Shown piece after piece: positions 8,674-19,689 of a stretch of DNA of 64,000 nt. The DNA is from Medicago truncatula (Eukaryota > Streptophyta > Magnoliopsida > Fabales > Fabaceae). The stretch spans positions 12,674,001-12,738,000 of the forward strand of contig NC_053047.1 of assembly GCF_003473485.1 (NCBI RefSeq), in the 5' to 3' direction. A program made the translations under genes and the position numbers. The notes beneath the pieces are model-generated. The model saw only the letters and a program-made list of their open reading frames with translations, was not told where the DNA came from and did no database searches. Position 1 is the stretch's first letter, and the number at the start of each line of letters is the position of its first letter.

Positions 8674-10926
8674 TAGGGCTAGACAAGGACCCGCGACCCG
8701 GCCCAACCCGAAAAAACCGAAGAAAAAAAACCGAGCTGAGTGGGTTAAAGCAGGTCCGCGGGTCAAACGTGTCATAAATGCGGGTTCACAAGGGTATACA
8801 TGGGCAGAGGCGGGTAACGGACCTTCACCTGCGGGTACCCGAACCCGCCAGTATTGGATAAGTAAAAACGACGTCGTTTTGAAGAGTGGGGAGACCACTA
8901 ACCCTAGATCTAACCCATTCATTTCATTTCTTCTAAAAAATTCTCTCATTCACCTCACACTCTTTCACCTTCCTCTTCAAACCCTAGTGCCGCCGCCGCA
9001 TCTAACCACCACCACCACACCATCAAATCCTCCTACCAACATGAATCACCACTTTCCAACTTGATTCCCTTTGTTTTACGCCGTTCTCTGTCAATCCACG
9101 CAGAAAAATGGAGGCAGATCCTGAAACTCTCTCTCACTCTCAGTAGCTAACACCACTGTAGAACCGTAAATCGCCGTCGTTTTTGTTTCATGAATCACGT
9201 CTCTGCTCTGCATATGCTTCAGATCTAAAGGTTAGATATTTTGTTTTTAATCTTTGTAATTTTTTATTTTTATTTAGGGTTTATGAGTGTCTCACCACAT
9301 GCTTTTGTTTTTGTTTGATGATTCACATCCATGCTCCGCGTATGCTTCAAATCTGAAGGTTGGTTTTTGTTACATTTTTCATATTTTGTGCTTTGATTTT
9401 TTCAATTCTTGCTTCTAACATTTTTTTTTTGTTTCAATCTCATCTCTGCTGCTTATGCATTTGCTGAAGATTTTTTTTTTGTTTCAATCTCATTTTCTCA
9501 GACCGGCTTAGGAAACTTCCATATCACTGAATATTTTTCCAGATCCGAGAGGTAATCTTCCTTCTTGACATCTAGATCTGAGAGGTAATGATTTATCTTA
9601 ATATATTTAGTTTTGTATTTGTTGAGTTTATCTATGTCTTTGATGTATATTTTGTTGAGTTTATGCATGATTATTAATGTCTATAGCTTCTGACTTGATT
9701 ATGTTTATGCATACTTTGTTGATTCTTATACTTCTTCCTTGGAGTTCATTTTTTCTTTGTTTCTTTCTTATCCTAATGGTTTGTTGTTTATCTATTTATT
9801 TTGTTTGTAGTATTCTAATGGTCCATTAATTATCTTGTTTGTATAGACACATGAAAACTGATACTGCTAGTGTGAATCCTTTGGCTCAAATTCCAATTCT
9901 AGTGCAAGGCCAAGGACCTGAACATGCTAAGGTAGTGCTAAAACTAAAGAAAAGAAAACCTGCTAGACCTCCTTCAATGGTTTGGAGACATTTTATGAAG
10001 AAAAAAGACACTGCCTTTTGTAACTATTGCTTCACTTCTTTTGTTTCAAATGCTTCCAACCATCGAACTAACAACATGCTTAAACACATGATGATTTGTC
10101 CAAAAACATGAAGGTAGTTTTTTTATTACTCTGAGTTATGTTGATTTAGTAATTTTATTGTAACTTTGTATTTGATTTAGTCTATTTTAACTCTATTTTG
10201 GTAGATGTCTTTGATGTTAGTTTGCTAGTGTTATATTTTGTGGCTTTGATTTATTAGTACTAATGTATATTTTTTATATTGTTTTTCACAGGTTAACAAT
10301 ATTCTTACTTGCTATGATGGTATCTCTTGATCTATTGTGAATCAAGATATACCAAGGAGGTGTTATTTTTTGTTATTCAGATCCAGTTTTAGTATTATTA
10401 TATTCAAGACCACTATATTTAGTTTTTTATTTATTAAGGATATGTAAATTGTTAAACTTATTTTTATTGGTTGTGTAAGTTAAATTAAGGCTCGATATCA
10501 AATGGGAAAATGAGACATCATCATCCCCCTTTAACAAGCTTCTTAAAGGAAAAAATTTAACAAAATTATGACAATATGATCTAAGTTAAATAAACATACA
10601 AAATGGTTTAATACAAGAGAAAATGAAACACTACAAAATTTGTTGGGGCAGAAATTCTAAATGGCACATTAAAAATGAACATAAAAAATGGTCCATTACA
10701 GTGAAATTAAAAATAAATCGCAACAAAATTAATTGGGCCAGAAATGGTTGAATGACCCATTAATTGGTCCAACCCGTTTGAACCCAACCGTTTAACCCGT
10801 AACCCGATTCACCCGAACCCAACCAATCCGACTCCATTATTTGGGTAGAAATGGGTGTGTATTCTACACCCGCAGGTTGGGCTGGAGTAGAGGTTTGGAC
10901 CCGAACCCGCCCGATGTCCACCCCTA
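8674..10926 (+). mobile_element. Internally deleted hAT transposon retaining a BED zinc finger
   Basis: A 2,253-bp element is bounded by TAGGGCTAGACAAGG at the left and the complement of TAGGGGTGGACATCGG at the right, both hAT-style ends. Flanking 8-bp repeats GTCCTGGG (8666-8673) and GTCCCGGG (10927-10934) differ at one base. The subterminal regions are packed with ACCCG/CGGGT motifs, as is usual for transposase binding sites in hATs. The only recognisable coding part is a BED finger at 9851-10111; the catalytic RNase H-like region and the dimerisation domain are absent. It is therefore non-autonomous. Family call: high confidence. Confidence 0.85.
9851..10111 (+). CDS. BED-type zinc-finger fragment of a hAT transposase
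   Basis: 86 codons from the ATG at 9851, which follows an acceptor-like TATAG at 9842-9846. The C-terminal half has a basic KLKKRKPARPPS stretch, then W-R-H-F, CNYC, a Thr-Asn-Asn-Met-Leu-Lys-His segment and a final Cys, giving the Cx2C...Hx3C pattern of BED fingers that bind DNA in hAT transposases. It ends at TGA just after CPKT, where complete transposases continue into the catalytic domain. Sequence to 10926 shows no further transposase homology. It could be an exon of a longer spliced gene, a relic, or a small DNA-binding protein able to occupy element ends; the last is inference. The upstream 5' region (9100-9840) resembles spliced leader. Confidence 0.7.
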   Translation: MKTDTASVNPLAQIPILVQGQGPEHAKVVLKLKKRKPARPPSMVWRHFMKKKDTAFCNYCFTSFVSNASNHRTNNMLKHMMICPKT

Positions 10927-10934
10927 GTCCCGGG

Positions 10935-11457
10935 GCACTGGTTAACATAAACCTAAAACAAAAATAGAAAATAATGACCTAAGTTTTCTAATAATTGATA
11001 TTTTATTAGCTTAAAACTTTTGTTATATCGATCATTCCTTTCCACTCTTTGTTCTTGGTTGTGTTTTAATGAAAAAAAAGAAGTAAAAATGAACCTTCTA
11101 TGAGAGCAAGGAAAAAATTACTGGTTAAGCCTTATGACCTTGCACCAACTCTAAGGACATTAATTATGTTATATAGCAAGATATCCTCTCATAAATTGGT
11201 GAAATTGGAATTCCTAAAGTTTAGTTTCCCTATATTAGACGATCATATATCAAGACATGGATATTATTTTGCTAACTTTGAAAACAGCATACAAACCAAA
11301 ATAGTACGTATTAAAATAAGAGCACCGTCAACATTTTCTAGCTAATAAGCTAACTTACTTTATTCTTTTGTTTACATTTCATTTCAAATTCATGCCCAAC
11401 TTGGGACGCATTGGTCCAAAAAGCATACTCATTTATTCAATGGGAAAAACTTTTTTT
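10935..11457. promoter_or_regulatory. Distal upstream region of extensin gene 1
   Basis: From about 11240 to 11450 the sequence aligns with 32010-32260 upstream of extensin gene 2. Shared phrases include 'GTCAACATTTTC.AGCTAAT', 'CTTACTTTATTC' and 'ATTGGTCCAAAAA.CAT.CTCA.TTATTCAA'. Conservation between the paralogues suggests promoter function or simply shared ancestry. The first part holds no recognisable gene. Confidence 0.5.
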
Positions 11458-11650
11458 AATGGGTCTTGCTGACCATTGCTCGATGGCAATGGTTAAGGAA
11501 GGCAAAAGTAGCATGTTTGTATTGATTTCAACAACATTTTGACTTTTAAAAAATTAAATTTATCACTTTTCACCATTTACCAATGCTATATTTCTATTTT
11601 TATCCACTTATCCAATGCGCCAAACGCAATGATTAGCGTTCTCATTTTTT
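11458..11650 (-). mobile_element. MITE in the extensin 1 promoter
   Basis: On the - strand this aligns with 46984-47163 through shared 'GATAAAAATAGAAA', 'CTTAACCATTG' and 'AGCAAGA' phrases. It lies between the conserved distal promoter block and the core promoter of extensin 1 and is absent from the equivalent place in extensin 2. Confidence 0.5.
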
Positions 11651-12075
11651 AATAATAGCTGCAATGTTACATAATCGTTTTCACATCTGTATACTTAGTT
11701 TGTCTTAAAAAGACAGTCACATTGAATATTTAATTAAAATTTTATTTTTATTCAATTATACACTATAATTGATATTAAGCGCCATTAAAAAAATTATTAA
11801 GTGGATAACAAATTATTATTCACTATAATTTTACTATAATTATTATTCTTCACTTTGAATTACCAAGGTAATTTAATAAAATTAATATTCTATGTGACGT
11901 ATTTGTAATTACTTCCTAATTCACGTGAAATGATTTACTTTGCTAGTTATTAGAATTTTAATTTATTATAATATTTTTCTTTTTGCTGTTGGATAATAGG
12001 TGAATTATAAAATGTGTCAAATCATAGTACACCAACCAAGATGAATTGTTGAGGTAAAATGGATAAAGAAAAAAC

Positions 12076-12084
12076 TATATAAAG
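12076..12084 (+). promoter_or_regulatory. TATA box of extensin gene 1
   Basis: TATATAAAG lies 51 bp before the ATG. The surrounding ~50 bp (CACCAACCAAGATGAAT to the leader AGCAACAACAAAACACAC) is nearly identical to extensin gene 2 at 32355-32458. Confidence 0.85.
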
Positions 12085-12134
12085 GGTACTACTATCTTTC
12101 ATAAGAGCAACAACAAAACACACTTTAGGAAAAT

Positions 12135-13010
12135 ATGAGGTTCCAAATGGCCTCCATTACTCTTACTATTGCATTCACGATAATCTCTCTTAGCCTGCCA
12201 TCCCAAATTTCAGCAAACAATTACGTCTATTCATCTCCACCACCACCATCTAAGCCATACAAATACGCTTCCCCACCACCACCAGTTTACAAGTATAAAT
12301 CACCACCCCCACCTGTCTACTCACCACCTCCACCTGTCTACTCACCACCACCACCAGTTTACAAGTACAAGTCACCCCCTCCACCTGTCTACTCACCACC
12401 TCCACCAGTTTACAAGTACAAGTCCCCACCTCCACCCGTTTACTCACCACCTCCACCAGTTTACAAGTACAAATCACCCCCTCCACCTGTTTACTCACCA
12501 CCTCCACCTGTTTACAAGTATAAGTCACCACCTCCACCTGTCTACTCACCACCACCACCAGTTTACAAGTACAAGTCACCCCCTCCACCTGTCTACTCAC
12601 CACCTCCACCAGTTTACAAGTACAAGTCCCCACCTCCACCCGTCTACTCACCACCACCACCAGTTTACAAGTACAAGTCCCCTCCTCCACCCGTCTACTC
12701 ACCACCTCCACCAGTTTACAAGTACAAGTCCCCACCTCCACCCGTCTACTCACCACCACCACCAGTTTACAAGTACAAGTCACCTCCTCCACCCGTCTAC
12801 TCACCACCTCCACCCGTTTACAAATACAAGTCCCCACCTCCACCCGTCTACTCACCACCTCCCCCGGTTTATAAGTACAAGTCACCACCTCCTCCCGTCT
12901 ATTCACCACCTCCACCAGTTTACAAGTATAAGTCTCCTCCTCCTCCTGCATACTCACCACCTCCACCACATTATATCTACTCTTCACCACCTCCTCCTTA
13001 CCACCACTAA
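12135..13010 (+). CDS. Extensin (hydroxyproline-rich cell-wall glycoprotein) 1
   Basis: A 291-aa secreted structural protein. Residues 1-27 form a signal peptide (hydrophobic [14 protein letters not shown], predicted cleavage after QISA). The rest is Ser-Pro4 repeats, the sites of Pro hydroxylation and arabinosylation, alternating with Tyr motifs. The core (about 80-266) is eleven copies of a 17-residue unit, [20 protein letters not shown] and YKY motifs are known cross-linking sites (isodityrosine, peroxidase-mediated) in this family, so the product should insolubilise in the wall. The C-terminus [13 protein letters not shown] is shared with extensin 2. The ATG at 12135 fits the TATA box 51 bp upstream and the conserved start; an in-frame ATG at 12147 is an alternative. 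The CDS is intronless, with an intron in the 3' UTR. A long antisense ORF is a by-product of the repeat codons. Confidence 0.95.
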   Translation: MRFQMASITLTIAFTIISLSLPSQISANNYVYSSPPPPSKPYKYASPPPPVYKYKSPPPPVYSPPPPVYSPPPPVYKYKSPPPPVYSPPPPVYKYKSPPPPVYSPPPPVYKYKSPPPPVYSPPPPVYKYKSPPPPVYSPPPPVYKYKSPPPPVYSPPPPVYKYKSPPPPVYSPPPPVYKYKSPPPPVYSPPPPVYKYKSPPPPVYSPPPPVYKYKSPPPPVYSPPPPVYKYKSPPPPVYSPPPPVYKYKSPPPPVYSPPPPVYKYKSPPPPAYSPPPPHYIYSSPPPPYHH

Positions 13011-13036
13011 ATGGTGGTTTACGATAGTATCCCACG

Positions 13037-13648
13037 GTATACTTCTTATTACATACAACCCACACAAAATACTTTTATATAATTCAATTACAGTGGTTAT
13101 AATATTAATCTGATAAATATCTAGTTAGACATAGCTTCAAATAAAAAAATATTTGGTAACACATATAAATGATAAAATTTAGCAGATAAAAATTTAATGA
13201 TATCATTTAATATCTTTTCTTCTTAAAATTTTATCATTTATGTGTGCACGCCCAAATAAAGTGTCGTGGCTTTTGAAAAGTTTCTTATAAACCTTGTGGA
13301 AATAGGTTTAAATGTGAAATTACATATACTTTTTAAAGTTTTAATTTAAAAAATTCGATTGTTCAATCTTTTAAAATATTATTATTGGCAATTTGAAACA
13401 ATAAAGTTGAGACCTGATGCAGAAGGTGAGTGCATGAGGTCAACCACTATAGATTATGATCATATTATAGAACTTAGCTAGAAAAGAAAAAATATAGTTA
13501 TATGCTTCTTATTAATTTTGTTTGATTTAAAATTTCAAGCGATTAATAATCCTAATAAACAGTTTTAGCTAGATTGAATAATGTTTAAGGCAAAACCATT
13601 TTCTTAATGAAAGATATTGATATATTTATGTGTGCATATACTTTGCAG
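13037..13648 (+). other. 3' UTR intron of extensin gene 1
   Basis: Donor CACG|GTATACTTCTT and acceptor CTTTGCAG|GGTTTGAGG. The same junctions, with near-identical flanks, appear in the other two extensin genes and (acceptor only) at the window start. The stop codon ends 26 nt before the donor. Introns in extensin 3' UTRs are known in other plants; here the boundaries are inferred from paralogue conservation. An AATAAA signal lies at 13829-13834. Confidence 0.8.
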
Positions 13649-13895
13649 GGTTTGAGGAATATAATTGAAATAAAGAGAAGACAGTGCAAAGCAGGAAAGA
13701 TGTCACTCTGATTCAGAAAATGTCACTCTATTATTTTTCATTTGTTTGTTTTATGAGATTATATTCTCATTATTGTGCTTGATGTTTGAATTTATACTGT
13801 TGTAAAGCACTCTGTGTAATATTATTCAAATAAATAGAGAACGATTCTGAAATTTGTCATATTGTAAAGAATTGGATATACCTAATATTTGAATG

Positions 13896-14190
13896 CATTT
13901 TCGATCCCTTAACTTTTAAAAAATTGTGATTTATAGAAATATAGTCTTTTAACCCTTTATTTTTAGTAAAATATGTTCTTTTGTCCCTCTATCTTTAGGG
14001 AAATATGCTATTTTGATTTCTTATTTTTACAAAAAGTAGTAATTTTGCTTGCTGTTTTAGAACACGTGGTATCTTCTCAACAGTTTTGCTGCATTTTGTA
14101 AATTAAAGGTAAAATAATTTTTTTTTTTATTAGAGGATCAAAATCGCAACTTTTTAAAAGTTAAATCATCAAAAATACATTTAAGCCTAT
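13896..14190. repeat. Fold-back repeat with 'CCCTTAACTTTTAAAAAATTG' type ends
   Basis: About 35 bp at the left (GATCCCTTAACTTTTAAAAA) returns inverted at the right (TTTTTAAAAGTTAAATCATC). It resembles other 'bar-code' MITEs in the window. No coding potential. Confidence 0.45.
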
Positions 14191-14666
14191 ACATAATACA
14201 TTATATGCAAACTTCAAAAACTATCTAATTTGATGGCGGTATATGTCAATCACTTTATATCCTAATCATCCTCTATTTCATGTTGGATCTGTCTAACTTT
14301 TTGATGATATGGATAGTGGGTCCAATCAAGGTGATTCAATATCCAACGGAAACGTCTAAACACGTTTTGACTTCCAACATAAGGCATTGCCCCTAACTTC
14401 GGTTAACAATATTGGGTTTCAGTAATAACAAAGAGACGGCTAGAGTTGTTTAATAATATTTTAATAGCATTACGTTACAAAAGGTTATTGGAGAATGTAT
14501 ATATAAAATCTAATAAACAACTAAATTAGTAATATAAATATCCAATAGTTTAAACTCAATCCTTTATTATCTAATTTCTTTTCTCAAATTCACGACTCAT
14601 CAACAAGAAGAATTATGAGTTTGTCAAATCAAATAGGAGGACGAACGAAGCGGAAGCTGGTGGGCA

Positions 14667-15085
14667 TGTAACGTCTGAGGCTAACGAGGATTGAGAGTGG
14701 TCGCTGGTGCACAAGTTAAGAGGATGAGCTGCTCCTGACATCTTCTAGTCAAACCGAATCACATTGGAATGAGAGGAATCCTGAGACCGTGCAGATATGA
14801 ACTGCATGATTGAAGAAAGACTTATAAATTTTTTTGGCACTATCTATATCAACAAGATGCATCTTCTTTTTTATAATTCATTCCATAAGAACTCCACAGT
14901 TAAGCATGTTTGACATGGAGCAATTTTAGGATGGATGACCTTTTAGAAAGTTTTCCAGAAAACGTGTGAGTTTGGACAAAACACACTGAAAAGACTCATG
15001 TTGGTTTTGGGGTCAGTCGGTCAGCAATACTTAAAATCGCCTCAATATTATAAGAAACATAATAAATAATATAAAGTTCTAACAC
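14667..15085 (+). mobile_element. Cassandra-type TRIM LTR carrying a 5S rRNA-derived segment
   Basis: Starts TGTAACGTCTGAGG after a purine-rich tract (14641-14666, PPT-like). It has a TATA-like CTTATAAAT at 14821-14829, then a 5S rRNA-like segment at about 14878-14975. That segment keeps CAGTTAAGCATG (A-box region), AGGATGGATGACC (C-box region, 14928-14940) and the AAGAACTCC core. Cassandra elements are terminal-repeat retrotransposons in miniature whose LTRs contain 5S RNA with its pol III promoter. Only one LTR plus a short internal piece (about 14600-14666) is seen, so this is a fragment. The right end is not certain. Confidence 0.8.
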
Positions 15086-15829
15086 TGCCCCTCAAATGAA
15101 AGATGGAATGATATTGAAGTGAAAACTCGCGCTATATTGAGTGAAATTTTATAAACTTTCAGTCTTTATTTCTGTCAATGTTAGTTTTTTTGGTCATCTA
15201 ACTCAAATTTGAAAATTTTCCTGTTATCTTGAACAGTTTCTAGTTCACTTTGTTAAGTTACTACAACTAATAAAAATACACTGAATTTTCAATCTAGAGA
15301 CATAATTCAGTTTATTTTGATGAGTAGCAAATTTTTATTCTTTTTGAAATCATAAAATCCTGATCCTTCACTTTTACTCAAATTATATATGTCCGTTGTC
15401 TTAAGATAGATGGACATTTATATGAAAGTCTTGGTTTGATTCAAGTTGAGTAAAATATGGTCAAATTTGGGGATTAAAAATACATAGTATTTATATTTTG
15501 CTTATGTCATATAAGCTGCTATGATCTATTTCCTCTCACTTTTATAGGTCTTGGTGTTGAATAAGAAACTAAGATTTTAAATTGTAGTTGATTCGCGGAA
15601 TGAGCAAAGTGATCCTAGTGAGCTAGTTTCAAAGGGTTGTGAACTACAAAGTTTGATGGGCGAACCAGAGGTGAGGTCAAAGAAAGGAATTGAAGAGGGT
15701 TTCATGGAAGAAGCAAGTGAACATTCGATAGGCAAACAACATTTCTCCTAGCCAAGTAAGGCGGTGTTAGTGACCCTTTGTGTTGTGAATTCGATGAAAA
15801 ATCACACCAATAACAACTTGATGTGTGGA
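15086..15829. other. Intergenic, probable decayed retroelement
   Basis: No ORF or domain. The stretch 15590-15770 is GC-richer and reads like the interior of a decayed retroelement, but no motif was recognised. Confidence 0.35.
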
Positions 15830-16503
15830 GCAAGGGATAATTAAGCAACCAAAATCAAAGCGTATGAAAGTTATAAATACAAGCCAAAAGTAGAAAACAA
15901 CGGCGAGAAGAACACAAAGAAGAAGAAGAACACAAAGAAACTTGTTGACCCAGTTCGGTCCAATCTGACCTAGTCTGGGGGAGAGAGCAGCCCTCCAATC
16001 CACTATATGATGAGTTTCGTTACAAAGAGAAATCAATGGGTTACAAGAATAAGTCTCCCGATTAATTCTACTCAAAGTCCCAATCTCTTCCCGTAACCAA
16101 GAGACTCCAATCCTAATAGTGTTTCCCAAGGTGAATCAACCCACAAACCCTAGTGTTTGCTCCTAAGAGACAAACTCTATACAAACCCTAGTTTTGTTGT
16201 TGCTTTTCTAAACCCTTGTTTCAGCCCCCTCTATCTCAAAGTTTGCTTTGATACAAGGTCTATATTTATAGTAAAAGTATAACTCATAAATTTGGAACAA
16301 ATACCACACTGAAGATTCGTTTTTTTTTTCTCCTTCAGTGAAAGAATATTTGCATCAAAAATATAATATTCCCTTTCAAAATATATTTGCATCAAATCGT
16401 TCTTCATACGATACAAAAATATATTTATTGTCCATAAATATATTTTCAGCACAATATATATTTGAAACAAATCTTTTATATTTTTAGCAACAATATTCTC
16501 CAT
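15830..16503 (-). repeat. LTR-like remnant, relative of 5985-6600
   Basis: Shares the ACCCAGTTCGGT, GAGAGCAGCCCTCC, CTCTTCCCGT and GTGTTTCCCAAGGTGAATCAAC blocks with the element near 6 kb, in the same orientation. The right part (16300-16500) is AT-rich with repeated ATATTTGCATCAAA and ATATATTT motifs. No coding domain. Probably a solo LTR or a fragment of a copia element. Confidence 0.5.
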
Positions 16504-16744
16504 CCATCAATTTTTGAGTCATACTACAACACTTTGGATGAGCTCGCTTTTCCCTCCACCTGAAGAAACTTAAGATCGCTAGACGAGCAAATTTTTCTAG
16601 GAAAATATGCACTTTTTTTACTTATATATAAATAGATGTAATACACAATTCAGAGATATCTTACGCATCTTAAACTTGTTGTTAGAGAGAACGGAGAGGA
16701 GAACATAGATTCATCATTGCAGAATTTATCAATTCTTTTATTTC

Positions 16745-17216
16745 AGGCTCTAGGTGCTTGTTTCAAACCATATAAGGCTTTGCTCAATCTGAACACTCTA
16801 TCTTTCGTCCCTTTGATTGTGAAACTAGGTGGTTGAGTGACATACACAGTCTCTTCTAATGTACCATTCAGAAATGCAAACTTTACTAGTTGCTAATACT
16901 ATAACCAATCTGATAGTTTCATGTCTTGCATCTGGTGAGAAAACTTTAGTGTAATCAAAACCTTCCTTCTAAATAAACCTCTAGCCAAAAGCCTTGCTTC
17001 GTGATTCACAATCTTCCCTTCTTGATTAAATTTTAACTTGAAAACCAATTTTATATCTATTGCCTTTTTTCCATCTCGAAGCTTTATCAGTTCACAAGTC
17101 TGACTCTTCTCAATAGATTTTAGTTCACCTATCATAGCTTCCTTTAATGCCTTATCACATAGTGCAGCTATGTAATCTAATGGCTCGATGTCTGCTAGCA
17201 TTGCAAAATGCACCAA
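16745..17216 (-). pseudogene. Copia reverse-transcriptase N-terminal fragment
   Basis: Encodes the start of the copia RT domain: LKEAMIGELKSIEKSQTCELI, then a VFKLKFNQEGKIVNHEARLLARG segment, and after a frame break the [12 protein letters not shown] motif at about 16745-16785. The YVDD catalytic region is absent because the element is cut at about 16745. Confidence 0.75.
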
Positions 17217-17438
17217 TTAACCATCACTAGTTCATCATCACCAGTTACCTGACAGTCTTCTGAACTTCTTGGAATTTGTCTGTTTCTTTGTGGTCTGGCT
17301 ATAGTGGTTGACTCTTCATCTATGATTTCTTCATCATTAGCAACTTCATTTATGGTGAGCTCATCAGATTCTCTATTATCTTCAATGATAACCTCCTTCT
17401 CAGAGACACTGCACTTATTTGCAGTACAATCCCAATAT

Positions 17439-17840
17439 TCATCTATTTAAGATGAATATTGGGATTACACTAAAGTTTTCAGGGATATGCTTATAGCATA
17501 TTGAGCCAAATACCTTCAAATGACTGACATATGGTTTTCTACCTGACCAAACCTCTTCAGGCACTTGATTCTTCAATTTCTTAGTGGGACATCTATTTAA
17601 GATGTAAGCTGCAATATTCCCTACTTTACCCCAAAATTCATGAGGTAGCTTCTTCTCTATCAGCATAATCCTAGCCATATCAAGTAAACTCTTATTCCTC
17701 CTTTCAGCAATACCATTGCGTTGAGGAGTGTAAGGAGTTGTCACTTCATGAACTATACCCTGACTTGTGCAGTAAGATTCAAAATATCTAGAAGTATATT
17801 CACCACCTCCATCTGTTCTGAGAATATTCACCACCTTCAA
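17439..17840 (-). pseudogene. Copia integrase catalytic-domain fragment
   Basis: The 133-codon ORF holds TDGGGEY, then [22 protein letters not shown] and [11 protein letters not shown], the classic copia integrase core with the second Asp and the Glu of the D,D-35-E triad. The first catalytic Asp and the HHCC zinc region are lost upstream in the deletion. Not functional alone. Confidence 0.85.
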
Positions 17841-18411
17841 ATCTTACAAAGAATATGAGATGGTAGAATTATGAGAATTTTCTCCATGATTGCTTTATCA
17901 GAAAGAGTCTCACAACATAGCTTCATCTGATTTGTGATTGTTTGAATTGATTAGAAATATTCCTCTATGTTCTTTTCTTTCTTCATCTTCAGCAATTCAT
18001 ATTGTCTTCTCAATGATTGCAATCTTATCTTCTTCACCTTATCATCCCCACTGAAGTATTTCACAAGTGTATCCCAAGCTTCCTTAAAGCTTTTTGCATA
18101 TGCAATCTTTTCAAATACCTTGTTATCCACGCATTGATGAATATAAAAGAGAGTCTTGAAATCTTTCTTGTTCTTGGCTTCTTTATGCGCATTCCTTTGA
18201 ATTTATGTGGGATTTGCAGGAAGTGCTTCAACTTCATTGTTGACAATCTCAAGAACATCTTGAAACCCAAAGATCACCTTCATCTGTTTCACCCATCTTT
18301 GCCAATTCTTCCCATCAAGAACTGGTAAATGTGCAGAGATGTTTCCATTGGAATTCATGGTTAACTCTCTTCTTCTTGGATCAAAAAATGATTATGCTCT
18401 GGATACCAATT

Positions 18412-18700
18412 TGTTGGTGAACAAATTGATCTAGGGTTTATGTGTTTTGTGTGATTGAAGGATAAGAAACAGTTTTAGAGAATGAAAAAGAGAGAAAGAG
18501 ATTGGAGAATTAAAACTGAATGCATTGGCTTTATTAAATGAGGAACCAAGTATATATACAACATGTTCTAGCTATAGCTTGCATTACAAGTAAATGCTAA
18601 TTGTCTAACTAACTTTCTAAAAACAAGGTAAAGTAGTTACTTAGGTAGCAAGGTAACTAACCCTAAATCAAACTATGAGTTTTGAATTACAAATTCAACA
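18412..18700 (-). repeat. LTR of the copia element
   Basis: 289 bp with perfect TGTTG...CAACA ends on the - strand, adjoining the primer-binding site one base inside. A TATA-like GTATATATAC lies at about 18550. Confidence 0.8.
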
Positions 18701-19689
18701 CTCACAAGGGCATGGTGGCGGAAACTCTAACCCTAGGAGAGCAAGAAATTTCTTGAGAGGTTTTGATTTTGTCTAAAAAAATTTATATAATCTCTTGGAT
18801 GTTGAACTCTAGGACGTTACATATCTTATTTACCGAAACCATTTGATTATGATATGTGCCAAAAATATTTATAACCAAATGCAATAAAGTAAATACAAAA
18901 TATACAATAAATTACACTAGAAAATATTCAATAAATTACACTACAAGTTAATAATAATGTTAATTTGCAGACACTAATATACGTTTTGTTCCGTTCTGCT
19001 TAATTTGCTCTATCCAAGAAAATAATGAAGTTGAGATATATTCATATGAGTGTCTGATGTGTTGGTCTATGGTTATTTAGATTTTAGACTATTTTGCAAA
19101 GCATAAGAAATAAATAAAAACAAACTAAAAGTCTGATATTATAAAAATCTGGTTTTTAAAAAAGGCTAAAAGTATATTATTTTATAATTTTATGTTTTAA
19201 AGTGTTGGTTGTAAATACCAAAGTAAGAAAAAACTCATAAACATCACATACAAACCCGCATATTTAAACCGCATAACCTACGATTAAGCAATCCACCTTA
19301 TGTGAACCAAAACGAAAATGGTGTGAAACATATTGGTCTTTATCCACCTTGGGCCGCGAGTTAAACTAGTTGGTTTGCAGCCCCGGGCCATATTCACAAC
19401 TCCTATTTTTGTATAGTTTTTATTTGAAACATTAGAAAATTAAGCGTCAAACCAACATAATATTGAGAGAGTTGGTAACATGACTCTTCCTCATAAAAAA
19501 AAAAAAAATTGAATTTCATTCTTAAAATCGTCTATTTGAAATTGAGCGAACTTAACCCGTTCAAAGATCATATGTCTTCCTATCAAGCTAGGAAGGTACC
19601 TTGAAATGTTGTTAATTATAATTATGATTAAGATATGCTAGAAGAAAAAATTGAGGGCCAAGGGCAAACTGGCTCATTTAATAGATAAA
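18701..19689. other. Intergenic, no gene recognised
   Basis: AT-rich with short stops in all frames. A GC-richer patch at 19345-19395 has no recognised match. Nothing supportable. Confidence 0.4.

Larger units (their letters stand above)
16745..18700 (-). mobile_element. Truncated, internally deleted Ty1/copia retrotransposon
   Basis: Reading on the - strand: LTR (18700-18412, TGTTG...CAACA), a primer-binding site like tRNA-iMet (TTGGTATCCAGAGC, 18411-18398), a gag start at 18358 with the UBN2-type gag continuing to about 17850, then an integrase catalytic part (17840-17460) and the reverse-transcriptase beginning (17216-16745, ending in [12 protein letters not shown]). The zinc knuckle, protease and integrase N-terminus are missing at a junction near 17845. 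The rest of RT, RNase H and the second LTR are missing at the left break. An in-frame stop interrupts gag near 18200. Confidence 0.85.

Noticed and set aside
8648-9064. 138-codon + strand ORF and its antisense partner at the hAT left end
   Set aside because: Made of CCCGA/CGGGT subterminal repeats of the transposon and crosses the element boundary; no domain.
12250-13065. 271-codon antisense ORF over extensin 1
   Set aside because: It is the complement of CCA/CCT/TAC/AAG-rich repeats, which rarely give stops in that frame. No start context, domain or separate promoter.
14857-14975. A functional 5S rRNA gene
   Set aside because: Only about the central and 3' two thirds of 5S is recognisable, with many substitutions, and it sits inside a TRIM LTR.
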